From JAABVY01 sp964627935 (GTDB taxonomy: Bacteria; Zixibacteria; MSB-5A5; JAABVY01), in contig CAZVLB010000017.1 in the NCBI GenBank assembly GCA_964627935.1, positions 35,946 to 99,945 of the forward strand: 64,000 nt of DNA, given 5' to 3'. Below the pieces are notes generated by a model. It did not search any database. It was not told the origin of the DNA and saw only the letters and a program-made list of their open reading frames with translations. Position numbers and translations under genes: made by a program. This document shows, in pieces, positions 52,566 through 60,934 of this stretch; the stretch's first letter is position 1, and the number at the start of each line of letters is the position of its first letter.

Positions 52566-53516
52566 ATGTCTCCTAAAAAACATACTGCAGTTATTGCATT
52601 AGGCGGGAACGCCATTACCAAAAAAGGCGTTCCCGACACAATCGCCAATCAATTCGCGAATACCCGTCAGTCTCTATCCGGGATTATTCCTCTGATAAAA
52701 AACGGCTATAATATCGCCATAACTCATGGCAACGGCCCGCAGGTCGGAAATGCGCTGTTGCGGGTTGAGCTTTCACGGGAAAAGACGCCGGAGCTTCCGC
52801 TCGGTATCTGTGTGGCTGATACCGAGGGTGGTATGGGGTATATGATCGAGCAGTCCCTGCAGAACAGATTGCGCAAGGAGAAGATCAAACGCGATGTGGT
52901 CACTATCGTGACCCAGGTGGTTGTCGATAACGATGATCCCTCGATGAAAGATCCGGAAAAATATGTGGGCCAGTTCTATGACTATAAAACCGCCCGGCAA
53001 TATGCCCGCGAAAGAGGCTGGCATGTGAAAAAGGACTCCGATCGCGGCTGGCGGCGGGTGGTGCCCTCACCTATTCCAATCGAAATTGTCGAGGCCCGTC
53101 AGATCAAAACACTGGTTCAAAAAGGAGTAATAGTAATAGCCGCCGGAGGAGGCGGCATTCCTATTTATATCGAGGAGAACGGCGACTACGAAGGTGTCGA
53201 TGCGGTCATCGATAAGGACCGCGCCAGCGCGCTTCTGGCCAGATCAATCGGCGCAGAGCTTCTGATTATCCTGACCGGTGTCGACCAGGTGGCCCTCAAT
53301 TTCGGCAAGCTTGACCAGGAACTCCTTGATCATGTAAGCTACAAGGAAATGAAAAAATATCTCAAGCAGGGACATTTCCCGCGTGGAAGTATGGGCCCCA
53401 AGGTTGAGGCGGCGCTGGGATTTCTGGATATGGGCGGAAAAAAAGTGATAATCACCTCAATTGAAAGGGCCTCGCAGGCCACCGATGGCGAAGCCGGGAC
53501 GACGATTACGAAATAG
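52566..53516 (+). CDS. arcC: Carbamate kinase
   Basis: Converts carbamoyl phosphate plus ADP to ATP and carbamate (or the reverse). 316 residues. The signatures are VIALGGNAITKKG, ITHGNGPQVGN, VVPSPIPIEIVE, VIAAGGGGIPI, AVIDKDRASALLA and FPRGSMGPKVEAAL. No arginine deiminase or ornithine carbamoyltransferase is nearby, so the carbamoyl phosphate source is unknown. It begins on the base after the COG2403 stop and ends one base before the CCA enzyme start. Confidence 0.96.
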   Translation: MSPKKHTAVIALGGNAITKKGVPDTIANQFANTRQSLSGIIPLIKNGYNIAITHGNGPQVGNALLRVELSREKTPELPLGICVADTEGGMGYMIEQSLQNRLRKEKIKRDVVTIVTQVVVDNDDPSMKDPEKYVGQFYDYKTARQYARERGWHVKKDSDRGWRRVVPSPIPIEIVEARQIKTLVQKGVIVIAAGGGGIPIYIEENGDYEGVDAVIDKDRASALLARSIGAELLIILTGVDQVALNFGKLDQELLDHVSYKEMKKYLKQGHFPRGSMGPKVEAALGFLDMGGKKVIITSIERASQATDGEAGTTITK

Positions 53517-53517
53517 T

Positions 53518-54885
53518 ATGGAAGGAATGAGCGACAAAGTGGTTGAGGAGATTCTCAGCCGGGGAAACCTGTACGAAGTGGGCGGATGTGTGCGTGATCT
53601 CATCCGCGGTGTGGAATTTTCCGAAAAGGATCGCGACTACCTGGTCACCGATATAGAATTCGATAAACTCGTGAAAATATTGAAAATTCATGGTCATGTC
53701 GACCTTGTGGGCAAATCATTCGGCGTAATAAAATTTACAACTCATTCCAATGGCAGCGGAGAATCGATTACCTATGATATTGCCCTGCCTCGTCGTGAAT
53801 TCTCAGTCGGACAGGGCCATCGCGATTTTCAGGTCGATTTTGATCATAGCCTGCCCGTGGAGGATGACCTGGGACGGCGCGATTTCACCGTCAATGCCAT
53901 CGCCCGCAATATGCGCAACAATGAGCTGATCGATCCCTATGACGGCCAAGAAGATATCAAACGGGGCCTGATTCGCATGATCAGCGATGAGACATTTGAG
54001 GACGATCCTCTGCGTATGCTGCGTGCTGTTCAATTTGCCTCGCGGTTCGAATATGAGATCGAACCACAGACATTCCAGGCCATCCGAGAAAATGCCAGGC
54101 TCATTAAAACCGTATCGCCAGAAAGAATCCAGGAGGAACTCAATAAGCTGCTGGAGAGATCGCGACGGCCTTCGCATGGTTTGGGCCTGATGGAAAAAAG
54201 CGGCCTGTTGGCTGAAATCTTCCCGGAATTGCAGGATGCGGTCGGGGTCGATCAACCGGGCGGCTATCATGCCTACGATGTTTTCACGCATTCAATCAAG
54301 TTAATGGATCATCTGCCGCCCAAAGTGCATCTCCGTCTGGCCGGATTGTTGCATGATATTGCCAAGCCGCTGACCAAGCAGGTTGCGGATGGCACCGCGC
54401 ATTTTTATGGGCATGATGCCCTGGGAAGAAAGATGGCCGGACAGATGCTCAAACGGCTGCGCTATTCCAACGATACGATCGATAAGGTAGAGCGTCTGAT
54501 CAAGGCGCATATGTTTACCTCGGAGATGTCCGACAAGGGCGTCCGCCGCCTGATCCGCCGTATGGGCGAGGAGCTTGTTTTTGATCTGCTTGATCTCCGT
54601 CGTGCTGATGTCATAGCGCAGGGTATGGGCAATCAGACACCGGAAATCGACGAGCTTCAGAAACGGATCGAAAAGGAGCTCTCCGATGATGTCCCGCTTG
54701 GGGTTAAGCAGCTGGCTGTCGATGGAAATATCCTGATGAAGGAATTCGATTTGAAGCCCTCACCGTTGATCGGCGATATACTTGATCATCTTTTGGAAAT
54801 AGTGCTTGATTATCCTGAAAAAAATGATAAAGAGATATTATTGCAACAGGCTCGGATTTTTCTGAGAGAGAAGGAGCAAGAATGA
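53518..54885 (+). CDS. cca: CCA tRNA nucleotidyltransferase / poly(A)-polymerase-family protein with HD domain
   Basis: About 455 residues. The N-terminal nucleotidyltransferase has YEVGGCVRDLIRG, the catalytic KDRDYLV (two Asp) and RRDFTVNAIA, then DPLRMLRAVQFASRF. An HD domain follows with HAYDVFTHSIKLMDHL and LAGLLHDIAKP. This is a class II enzyme that adds or repairs the 3' CCA of tRNA. ATG 53518 is preferred, with ATG 53527 as alternative; the open frame extends into arcC but without homology. It overlaps sucC by 4 bases. Confidence 0.92.
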   Translation: MEGMSDKVVEEILSRGNLYEVGGCVRDLIRGVEFSEKDRDYLVTDIEFDKLVKILKIHGHVDLVGKSFGVIKFTTHSNGSGESITYDIALPRREFSVGQGHRDFQVDFDHSLPVEDDLGRRDFTVNAIARNMRNNELIDPYDGQEDIKRGLIRMISDETFEDDPLRMLRAVQFASRFEYEIEPQTFQAIRENARLIKTVSPERIQEELNKLLERSRRPSHGLGLMEKSGLLAEIFPELQDAVGVDQPGGYHAYDVFTHSIKLMDHLPPKVHLRLAGLLHDIAKPLTKQVADGTAHFYGHDALGRKMAGQMLKRLRYSNDTIDKVERLIKAHMFTSEMSDKGVRRLIRRMGEELVFDLLDLRRADVIAQGMGNQTPEIDELQKRIEKELSDDVPLGVKQLAVDGNILMKEFDLKPSPLIGDILDHLLEIVLDYPEKNDKEILLQQARIFLREKEQE

Positions 54886-56021
54886 AGATTCATGAGTACC
54901 AGGCAAAAGAGCTGTTCAGGGCGCAGGGCATACCTGTGCCGGCCGGCGAAGTTGCCACAACACCCGAGCAGGCCAAATCCATCGCCGAAAAAGTCGGCAA
55001 GCCTGTTATGGTCAAGGCCCAGGTGCATGTCGGAGGGCGAGGCAAAGCCGGCGGCGTTAAATATTGTGCCACCCCCGACGAAGCCTATCAGAAAGCCTCG
55101 CAGATCCTGGGTATGGATATCAAGGGCCTGACCGTAAAGAAAGTACTGGTAACCGAAGCAGTGGAAATCGAATCGGAATGCTATGTCGGCATAATCCTCG
55201 ATCGCGCTCAGAAGAAACCGGCCATGATGGTTTCTCCGGCGGGCGGAATCGACATAGAGGAAGTTGCCAGAAAGACACCTGAAAAGATCATGAAATATCG
55301 CATCGATCCGATTCTGGGCATGCAGATGCATGAAGCGCGCAGGCTGGCGTTTTTCCTGTATGATGATCCCAAGCTGGCCAACCAGGCCGCAAAGATCATC
55401 AGGCAGGTCTATGATGCTTTCTTTGCAAGTGATGCTTCGCTGGCGGAGATTAACCCCTTGATCACCACACCGGAGGGAGATGTCCTGGCGATCGATGCCA
55501 AGATCAATATCGATGACAACGGTCTCTTCAGGCAGAAAGAGATCGAGAAGATGCGCGATATGGATGCCGAGGAATCGGCCGAAATGGAAGCCAAGGAAGC
55601 CGGCCTTTCATTTGTCAAGCTGGAAGGCAATATCGGCTGTATAGTCAACGGCGCCGGTTTGGCCATGGCCACCATGGACCTGGTCAAGTATTTCGGCGGA
55701 CAGCCGGCCAACTTCCTGGATATCGGCGGCTCCTCCAATCCCGAAAAGGTCCTCGCGGCTATGAAGATTATTTTGCGCGACAAGAATGTCAAGGCCATAC
55801 TCTTTAATATATTCGGCGGTATCACACGCTGTGATGATGTTGCCAACGGTATCGTGACCGCAATTAAAAATCTCAATCCCCAGGTGCCGATCGTGATTCG
55901 GCTGACGGGAACCAATGAGACAGAGGCCAGGAAAATACTCGAAGCTATAAACCTGACCGCCGTATCATCAATGGAGGACGTCGTTAAAACCGCGATCGAC
56001 AAAGCGGGAATAATTTCCTGA
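54882..56021 (+). CDS. sucC: Succinyl-CoA synthetase beta subunit (canonical copy)
   Basis: 379 residues. The ATP-grasp signatures are MKIHEYQAKELFRAQGIPVP, VKAQVHVGGRGKAGGVK, LAEINPLITT, NGAGLAMATMDLVKYFGG and FNIFGGITRCDDVANGI, and GTNETEARKIL is close to the usual GTN-x-E-G-x-x-L. It catalyses the substrate-level phosphorylation step of the TCA cycle with SucD. Unusually its partner does not follow directly: a gene for a very acidic protein lies between them. Confidence 0.96.
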   Translation: MKIHEYQAKELFRAQGIPVPAGEVATTPEQAKSIAEKVGKPVMVKAQVHVGGRGKAGGVKYCATPDEAYQKASQILGMDIKGLTVKKVLVTEAVEIESECYVGIILDRAQKKPAMMVSPAGGIDIEEVARKTPEKIMKYRIDPILGMQMHEARRLAFFLYDDPKLANQAAKIIRQVYDAFFASDASLAEINPLITTPEGDVLAIDAKINIDDNGLFRQKEIEKMRDMDAEESAEMEAKEAGLSFVKLEGNIGCIVNGAGLAMATMDLVKYFGGQPANFLDIGGSSNPEKVLAAMKIILRDKNVKAILFNIFGGITRCDDVANGIVTAIKNLNPQVPIVIRLTGTNETEARKILEAINLTAVSSMEDVVKTAIDKAGIIS

Positions 56022-56048
56022 CAAAATAAAGGCGTGGAGGTCGGCTTT

Positions 56049-56399
56049 ATGACGGATGATGATCTGAATAAAAGAAATCATGACGAGGATGAAGATGAAC
56101 TACTTTCCGATGTTGAACTGGTTGATGAGGTCGACGATGACGATAACGATGAAGATGAAGATGATTTTGATCAGGCAGTAATCGAATCCGAGGATCCTGA
56201 TCTGGAAGAAGAAAAGGCAGATGATGTCGACGATTCCGAGGAAGAGCCGGAAGAGGAGTTCTACGAAGAGGATTATGACGAATACGAAGATTATGATGAA
56301 AATGATGAAGAGGATCGCAGGCATCTCTATCGCCGTCGCAGGGGCTTCTCCTGGGAGGACGATGATGAATACTCCAATTCCGGGAGAGAGGATTATTGA
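56049..56399 (+). CDS. Extremely acidic small protein between sucC and sucD
   Basis: 116 residues, of which I count 61 Asp/Glu and about 10 Lys/Arg. The acidic body (1-88) is predicted disordered; then comes an Arg cluster (RRHLYRRRRGFSW, about 89-102) and an acidic end. No hydrophobic segment, signal or known domain. GGAGG lies 8 bases before ATG 56049, and codon use is that of the region, so it is a real gene. Its neighbour SucD has a strongly basic tail, which suggests that the two interact. It could also be a nucleic-acid mimic or a solubility factor; function unknown. Confidence 0.78.
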   Translation: MTDDDLNKRNHDEDEDELLSDVELVDEVDDDDNDEDEDDFDQAVIESEDPDLEEEKADDVDDSEEEPEEEFYEEDYDEYEDYDENDEEDRRHLYRRRRGFSWEDDDEYSNSGREDY

Positions 56400-56490
56400 T
56401 GCCGACCGTACCAAAACGCAAATACAGATTATCAATCATACAGGTGATATTTTTGGATTGGGAAATTAAACGGGAAATCAAGAGGTAAAA

Positions 56491-57546
56491 ATGAGTATAT
56501 TCGCAGATGGAAAAAATAAGGTTGTCGTGCAGGGCATAACCGGCCGTGATGGATCATTCCATACCCGTCAGATGCTCGATTACGGCACCAGGATAGTCGC
56601 CGGTGTCACGCCCGGCAAGGGAGGCCAGAAATTTGAAGGTGTCCCGATTTTCAATACGGTGGCGGATGCTGTGGCCGAGACCAAGGCCAACACCTCCATA
56701 ATTTATGTGCCGGTGGCCTTTGCCGCCGATGCTATTATGGAAGCGGCCGCGGCCGGAATCAAGCTGATCGTATGCGTAACGGAAGGCATCCCGGCCAACG
56801 ACATGCTGAAAGTCTATAATTATATCAAGGGCACCGACACTCGTCTGATCGGCCCCAACTGCCCCGGCATTATCTCGCCCGGTAAGACCAAGATCGGCAT
56901 CATGCCGGCCCAGATTCACAAAAAAGGCAAGGTTGGCCTGGTATCCCGAAGCGGCACCTTGACTTACGAAGTTGTCTACAATCTCACTGAGGGAGGATTA
57001 GGGCAGTCGACATGTATTGGTATCGGCGGAGATCCGGTTATCGGCACAAATTTCATCGACTGTTTGAAAGCCTTTAACGAGGACAAGATGACCGAGGCAA
57101 TTGTCATGATCGGCGAAATCGGCGGCTCCGATGAAGAAGAAGCTGCCAAATATATCAAGAAATACGTAGATAAGCCGGTGGTGGCATTTATCGCCGGACG
57201 TACCGCTCCTCCAGGCAAGCGCATGGGTCATGCCGGCGCTATCATCTCCGGCGGGAGCGGTACCGCGGCTGATAAGGTCAAGGCGCTGAATAAGGCCGGT
57301 ATTCCGGTGGCCGAGATTCCATCACAGATTCCTGTTCTTTTGAAAGAGCAGATGGACAAGCTGAAAAAGAAATCCAGCGGCAAGAAAAAAGCGGCTGGCA
57401 AGAGCGCTAAAAAGAAAACCAGCGCAAAGAAACAGGCCCCAAAAGGCGCAAAAAAGAGTACGACAAAGAGAGTTAAGAAAGCGGCCAAAACCGCCCGTAA
57501 AATAAGAAAGACGGCCAAGAAGAAGGCCGCCAGTAAAAGAAAATAA
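56491..57546 (+). CDS. sucD: Succinyl-CoA synthetase alpha subunit with 60-residue basic C-terminal tail
   Basis: 351 residues where about 290 are usual. Residues 1-290 are a canonical SucD: GITGRDGSFHTRQM, PGKGGQKFEGVPIF, LIGPNCPGIISPG and phospho-His247 in GKRMGHAGAIISGG. From residue 292 the chain becomes 60 residues with 30 Lys/Arg, no acidic residues and many Ala/Ser/Thr, like a histone H1 or HU tail (KKKSSGKKKAAG, KKAAKTARKIRK). The tail is in frame and without a stop, so it is not an assembly join by obvious signs. It may bind nucleic acid, polyphosphate or the acidic protein encoded just upstream. korD follows after 37 bases. Confidence 0.93.
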   Translation: MSIFADGKNKVVVQGITGRDGSFHTRQMLDYGTRIVAGVTPGKGGQKFEGVPIFNTVADAVAETKANTSIIYVPVAFAADAIMEAAAAGIKLIVCVTEGIPANDMLKVYNYIKGTDTRLIGPNCPGIISPGKTKIGIMPAQIHKKGKVGLVSRSGTLTYEVVYNLTEGGLGQSTCIGIGGDPVIGTNFIDCLKAFNEDKMTEAIVMIGEIGGSDEEEAAKYIKKYVDKPVVAFIAGRTAPPGKRMGHAGAIISGGSGTAADKVKALNKAGIPVAEIPSQIPVLLKEQMDKLKKKSSGKKKAAGKSAKKKTSAKKQAPKGAKKSTTKRVKKAAKTARKIRKTAKKKAASKRK

Positions 57547-57583
57547 CATTCTCTAATTTATTCAGCAAGGTCTGGAGAATAAG

Positions 57584-57907
57584 ATGACAGAAACAAAAGC
57601 TGGTGAGAGAAAAGAGCCGGAGGTTCCTCCGGAAGAACGCCAGGAATCACAGCCGGAAGAGCCCAAAAGGCCAAAGGAAAGAGGTACTTCCGCTTCCGAA
57701 AGGCCCGGCAAGAGCACAAATCCTCCTCTCACCATTTTTTATCATTGGTGCAAGGCTTGCAATATTTGCATAGCATATTGCCCGCACGAGGTTTTCGTCC
57801 CGGATCGAGAGGGTAAACCGATAATCAAGTATCCCGACAAATGCAATCAGTGCGCTTTCTGCTGGCTGCATTGTCCCGATCTGGCAATCGTTTCCAACGA
57901 GAAGTAA
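57584..57907 (+). CDS. korD: 2-oxoacid:ferredoxin oxidoreductase delta subunit (2[4Fe-4S] ferredoxin)
   Basis: 107 residues. Two cluster motifs are present: CKACNICIAYCP and CNQCAFCWLHCPD, each Cx2Cx2Cx3CP. The N-terminal 45 residues are a Glu/Pro/Lys-rich extension, probably flexible. In four-subunit enzymes this subunit passes electrons from the TPP site to free ferredoxin. It starts the korDABC run. Confidence 0.92.
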   Translation: MTETKAGERKEPEVPPEERQESQPEEPKRPKERGTSASERPGKSTNPPLTIFYHWCKACNICIAYCPHEVFVPDREGKPIIKYPDKCNQCAFCWLHCPDLAIVSNEK

Positions 57908-57916
57908 GGAGAGACT

Positions 57917-59056
57917 ATGAAAACGACCATAAAACTGCTCCAGGGAAACGAGGCCTGTGCGGAAGGTGCTATTCTTGCAGGCGTGCGCTTTTTTGGAGGT
58001 TATCCGATCACTCCCTCGACCGAAGTAGCCGAGGCATTAGCCCGTATGCTACCCAAGGTGGGAGGGACATTTGTTCAGATGGAAGATGAAATCGGTTCGC
58101 TGGCAGCGGTTATCGGCGCATCGGTGGCCGGTGTCAAATCCATGACCGCGACCTCGGGCCCGGGGTTTTCACTTATGCAGGAACATATCGGCTATGCATA
58201 CATGGCCGAGGTCCCCTGCGTGATTGTGGATGTGCAGCGCGGCGGTCCCTCGACCGGTTTGCCCACCAAGGTTGCCCAGGCCGATATCATGCAGGCCGCC
58301 TACGGTACGCATGGCGATTATGCCGCTATCGTGCTTTCGGCATCATCCTGCGAGGAATGCCTGAACCTGACCATCAAAGCCGTCAATCTCGCAGAGGAAT
58401 ACCGCACGCCGGTCATTCTGCTGACCGATGAGGTGATCGGTCATATGCGTGAAAAAGTCGAAGTTCCCGATGCCGAAGATGTGGATATCGTGTTGCGGAA
58501 TAAGCCGGATGTGCCCCCGGAATGGTACAAGCATTTCGAAATCACACCGACATATCTGTCGCCCATGGCTTCCTTCGGTGAAGGATACCGCTACAATATC
58601 ACCGGCCTGACTCATGACCAGATGGGCTTTCCAACCGCCAAGCCGGTTGAGATCAAGGCCAAACTTGACAAGCTCAAACGCAAAATCGAGCGCAATAAGG
58701 AAAATATCTGCGAAATCAAAACCGCCTATATGGATGATGATCCGCCGGTGGTGGTGGTTTCGACCGGTATTGTCTCGCGCGCTGCTAATCAGGCTGTCAA
58801 GATGGCTCGTCAGAAAAGGATCAAGGTCGGTGCCATTCAGCTGGTCACAGTCTGGCCCTTCCCGGATCATCTGATCGAGCCCTACCTGAAGGCCTGCCGC
58901 CATATGATTGTGGCGGAATTGAATCAGGGACAGTTAATCAAAGAGGTGGAGAGGTATGTCGACAAGCGGCATACAACTCTGGATCCCCTGCAGCGTTATG
59001 ATTCGGAGCTGATTACACCTCAGGACATTCTCCAGAAAATCCGGGAGGTGAAGTAA
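57917..59056 (+). CDS. korA: 2-oxoacid:ferredoxin oxidoreductase alpha subunit
   Basis: 379 residues containing the pyrimidine-binding and CoA-side domains: GNEACAEGAILAGVRFFGGYPITPSTE, EDEIGSLAAVIGASVAG, TATSGPGFSLMQEHIGYA and VDVQRGGPSTGLPT. The long version and its pairing with sucCD, mdh and icd favour 2-oxoglutarate as substrate, but related enzymes use other 2-oxoacids. Its stop shares a base with korB. Confidence 0.93.
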   Translation: MKTTIKLLQGNEACAEGAILAGVRFFGGYPITPSTEVAEALARMLPKVGGTFVQMEDEIGSLAAVIGASVAGVKSMTATSGPGFSLMQEHIGYAYMAEVPCVIVDVQRGGPSTGLPTKVAQADIMQAAYGTHGDYAAIVLSASSCEECLNLTIKAVNLAEEYRTPVILLTDEVIGHMREKVEVPDAEDVDIVLRNKPDVPPEWYKHFEITPTYLSPMASFGEGYRYNITGLTHDQMGFPTAKPVEIKAKLDKLKRKIERNKENICEIKTAYMDDDPPVVVVSTGIVSRAANQAVKMARQKRIKVGAIQLVTVWPFPDHLIEPYLKACRHMIVAELNQGQLIKEVERYVDKRHTTLDPLQRYDSELITPQDILQKIREVK

Positions 59057-59904
59057 TGGCTACCAAAACAAAAGTCGAACAGCCCTCCGGCGTTGTTCAT
59101 AAATACCTGCGGCCCAAAAAGACCTTCCCGCATGTCTGGTGTTCCGGATGTGGACTGGGAGTTGTCCTGGGTGCCCTGATCCGGGCCATTGACCGTCTGC
59201 AGATCCCCAAGGATGATATCGCGGTGTTGTCCGGAATCGGATGTTCCTCGCGCCTGCCGGTGTATGTCGATTTCAACACTTTGCATACCACCCACGGCAG
59301 GTCGATAGCATTCGCCACAGGCGTCAAAGCCGCCAATCCAAAATTGAATGTAATCGTGATCACAGGCGATGGTGACTGCCTGGCGATCGGCGGCAATCAC
59401 TTTATCCATGCCTGCCGTCGCAATATCAATATCACCACGATCCTGGTCAACAATCATATCTATGGCATGACCGGTGGTCAGTTCTCGCCCACCACGCCGT
59501 TTGAGAAACGCGGATCCACAGCTCCCTATGGCAATCTGGAACATCCTTTCGATGCCTGCCGTCTGGCCATCGCATCCGGGGCTTCCTATGTTGCCCGCGG
59601 TACCGTTTACCATGTCGGCCAGCTGATCAGGCTGATTGCCGACGGTATCTCCAATAACGGCTTTTCGGTCATCGATACACTCTCCAACTGCCATACCTAT
59701 TATGGCCGCTGGAACAAGGAAGGTGATCCGGTCAAGATGGTCGGCTGGTACAAATCCCACGTGGTGCCTGTAACAGCGGCCGAAAAACTTCCTCCGGAAA
59801 AGATCGAAGGCAAATGGATCACGGGCGTGCTTCATCGCGAGGAAAAAAGCGAATACACTGATAACTATGCCAAGCTGAGAGCCGCTCTGGCTGAGAAGAA
59901 ATAA
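59056..59904 (+). CDS. korB: 2-oxoacid:ferredoxin oxidoreductase beta subunit (TPP-binding)
   Basis: 282 residues. The cluster/TPP signatures are HVWCSGCGLGVVLGAL, SGIGCSS, THGRSIAFATGVK and GDGDCLAIGGNHFIHACRRN with VNNHIYGMTGGQ. The GDGD motif with the downstream NN binds Mg-TPP. It forms the catalytic core with KorA. In the direction that fixes CO2 this enzyme would also serve the reductive TCA cycle. Confidence 0.94.
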   Translation: MATKTKVEQPSGVVHKYLRPKKTFPHVWCSGCGLGVVLGALIRAIDRLQIPKDDIAVLSGIGCSSRLPVYVDFNTLHTTHGRSIAFATGVKAANPKLNVIVITGDGDCLAIGGNHFIHACRRNINITTILVNNHIYGMTGGQFSPTTPFEKRGSTAPYGNLEHPFDACRLAIASGASYVARGTVYHVGQLIRLIADGISNNGFSVIDTLSNCHTYYGRWNKEGDPVKMVGWYKSHVVPVTAAEKLPPEKIEGKWITGVLHREEKSEYTDNYAKLRAALAEKK

Positions 59905-59910
59905 GGAGGC

Positions 59911-60510
59911 ATGATGTCAAAATCAAAAAGCGAACAGGCAAGTTCCGAGCGATATGAGATCAGGCTCTCCGGTTCCGGCGGACAGGGATTGATCCTGGCC
60001 GGCGTTATGCTGGCCGAGGCCATGGCTGTCGAGGATGGCAAGAATGCCGTGCAGACTCAGTCCTACGGTCCCGAGGCCCGTGGCGGAGCTTCCAGGGCGG
60101 ACGTTGTTGTGTCGAGCGATACCATTTATTATCCCAAGCCGATGGGCCTGGACCTGCTTCTGGCATTGACCCAGGAAGCCTGCGATACATATTTCCCTGA
60201 TCTCAAGGAAAACGGCGTCCTGATTATCGATACCGACCTGGTTCATCAGCCTCCCACTCCGGATTGCTGGTCATTCCCGTTTACGCAACTGGCACGATCC
60301 GAGATCGGCCATGTTATGGTGGCCAATGTGATTTCCCTGGGCGCCATTGTGGAAATTACCGGGCTGGCATCCAAAGAAGGTATCAAGAAGGTTGTCAAGG
60401 GCCGTGCGCCGATGGGAACCGAGGAGAAAAACCTCAAGGCCCTGGAGCTTGGTTTCAAAATCGCAAAAGAAGAGATGAAAAAACGTACACCCAATAAAAT
60501 AACAGCCTGA
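59911..60510 (+). CDS. korC: 2-oxoacid:ferredoxin oxidoreductase gamma subunit
   Basis: 199 residues: IRLSGSGGQGLILAGVMLAEA, QTQSYGPEARGGASRADVVVS and ANVISLGAIVEITGL are typical of the gamma subunit. AAGGAGG precedes tandem ATGs at 59911 and 59914; the second has better spacing. It completes the korDABC set and is 7 bases before ndk. Confidence 0.93.
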   Translation: MMSKSKSEQASSERYEIRLSGSGGQGLILAGVMLAEAMAVEDGKNAVQTQSYGPEARGGASRADVVVSSDTIYYPKPMGLDLLLALTQEACDTYFPDLKENGVLIIDTDLVHQPPTPDCWSFPFTQLARSEIGHVMVANVISLGAIVEITGLASKEGIKKVVKGRAPMGTEEKNLKALELGFKIAKEEMKKRTPNKITA

Positions 60511-60517
60511 TACGGAT

Positions 60518-60934
60518 ATGAGCATGCAGAAAACACTTACGATTATTAAGCCTGATGCTGTCGGCAAGAATGTCATCGGCGAAATTATTCACCGCTTCGA
60601 ACTGGCCGGATTCAAGATCATCGCCATGCGCATGGAAGATTTGGACAAAGAACGCGCCGAGGGATTTTATGCCGTACACAGGGAAAGGCCGTTTTTCGGC
60701 GAACTGGTGAATTTCATGACCTCCGGGCCATGTGTACCCATGGTTCTGGAAAAGGAAAATGCCATCGGTGATCTGAGGACATTGATAGGCGTTACCGACT
60801 CCGCCAAAGCGGCCTGCGGTACAATCAGGAATAACTTTGGAACCAATATACAGAACAACGCGGTACATGCTTCAGATTCCGAGGAGACGGCAAGGTTTGA
60901 GATTGGTTACTTCTTTCCTGATTTAAAACCATGA
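60518..60934 (+). CDS. ndk: Nucleoside diphosphate kinase
   Basis: 138 residues, family length. KTLTIIKPDAVGKNVIGEI opens the fold, and the phosphorylated His is in NAVHASDSEETA. It equilibrates NDPs and NTPs; beside succinyl-CoA synthetase it can convert whichever NTP that enzyme makes, a known functional link. It overlaps the LarA-like gene by 4 bases. Confidence 0.96.
   Translation: MSMQKTLTIIKPDAVGKNVIGEIIHRFELAGFKIIAMRMEDLDKERAEGFYAVHRERPFFGELVNFMTSGPCVPMVLEKENAIGDLRTLIGVTDSAKAACGTIRNNFGTNIQNNAVHASDSEETARFEIGYFFPDLKP

Noticed and set aside
56049..56399. The acidic frame as a low-complexity artefact rather than a gene
   Set aside because: It has a well-placed GGAGG, starts and stops between two operon genes and has no competing frame with better coding character, so I kept it as a gene.
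59020..59835. A 271-codon open frame on the minus strand inside korB
   Set aside because: Fully antisense to a conserved gene, with composition (rich in Asp/Gly/His/Arg) typical of shadow frames.
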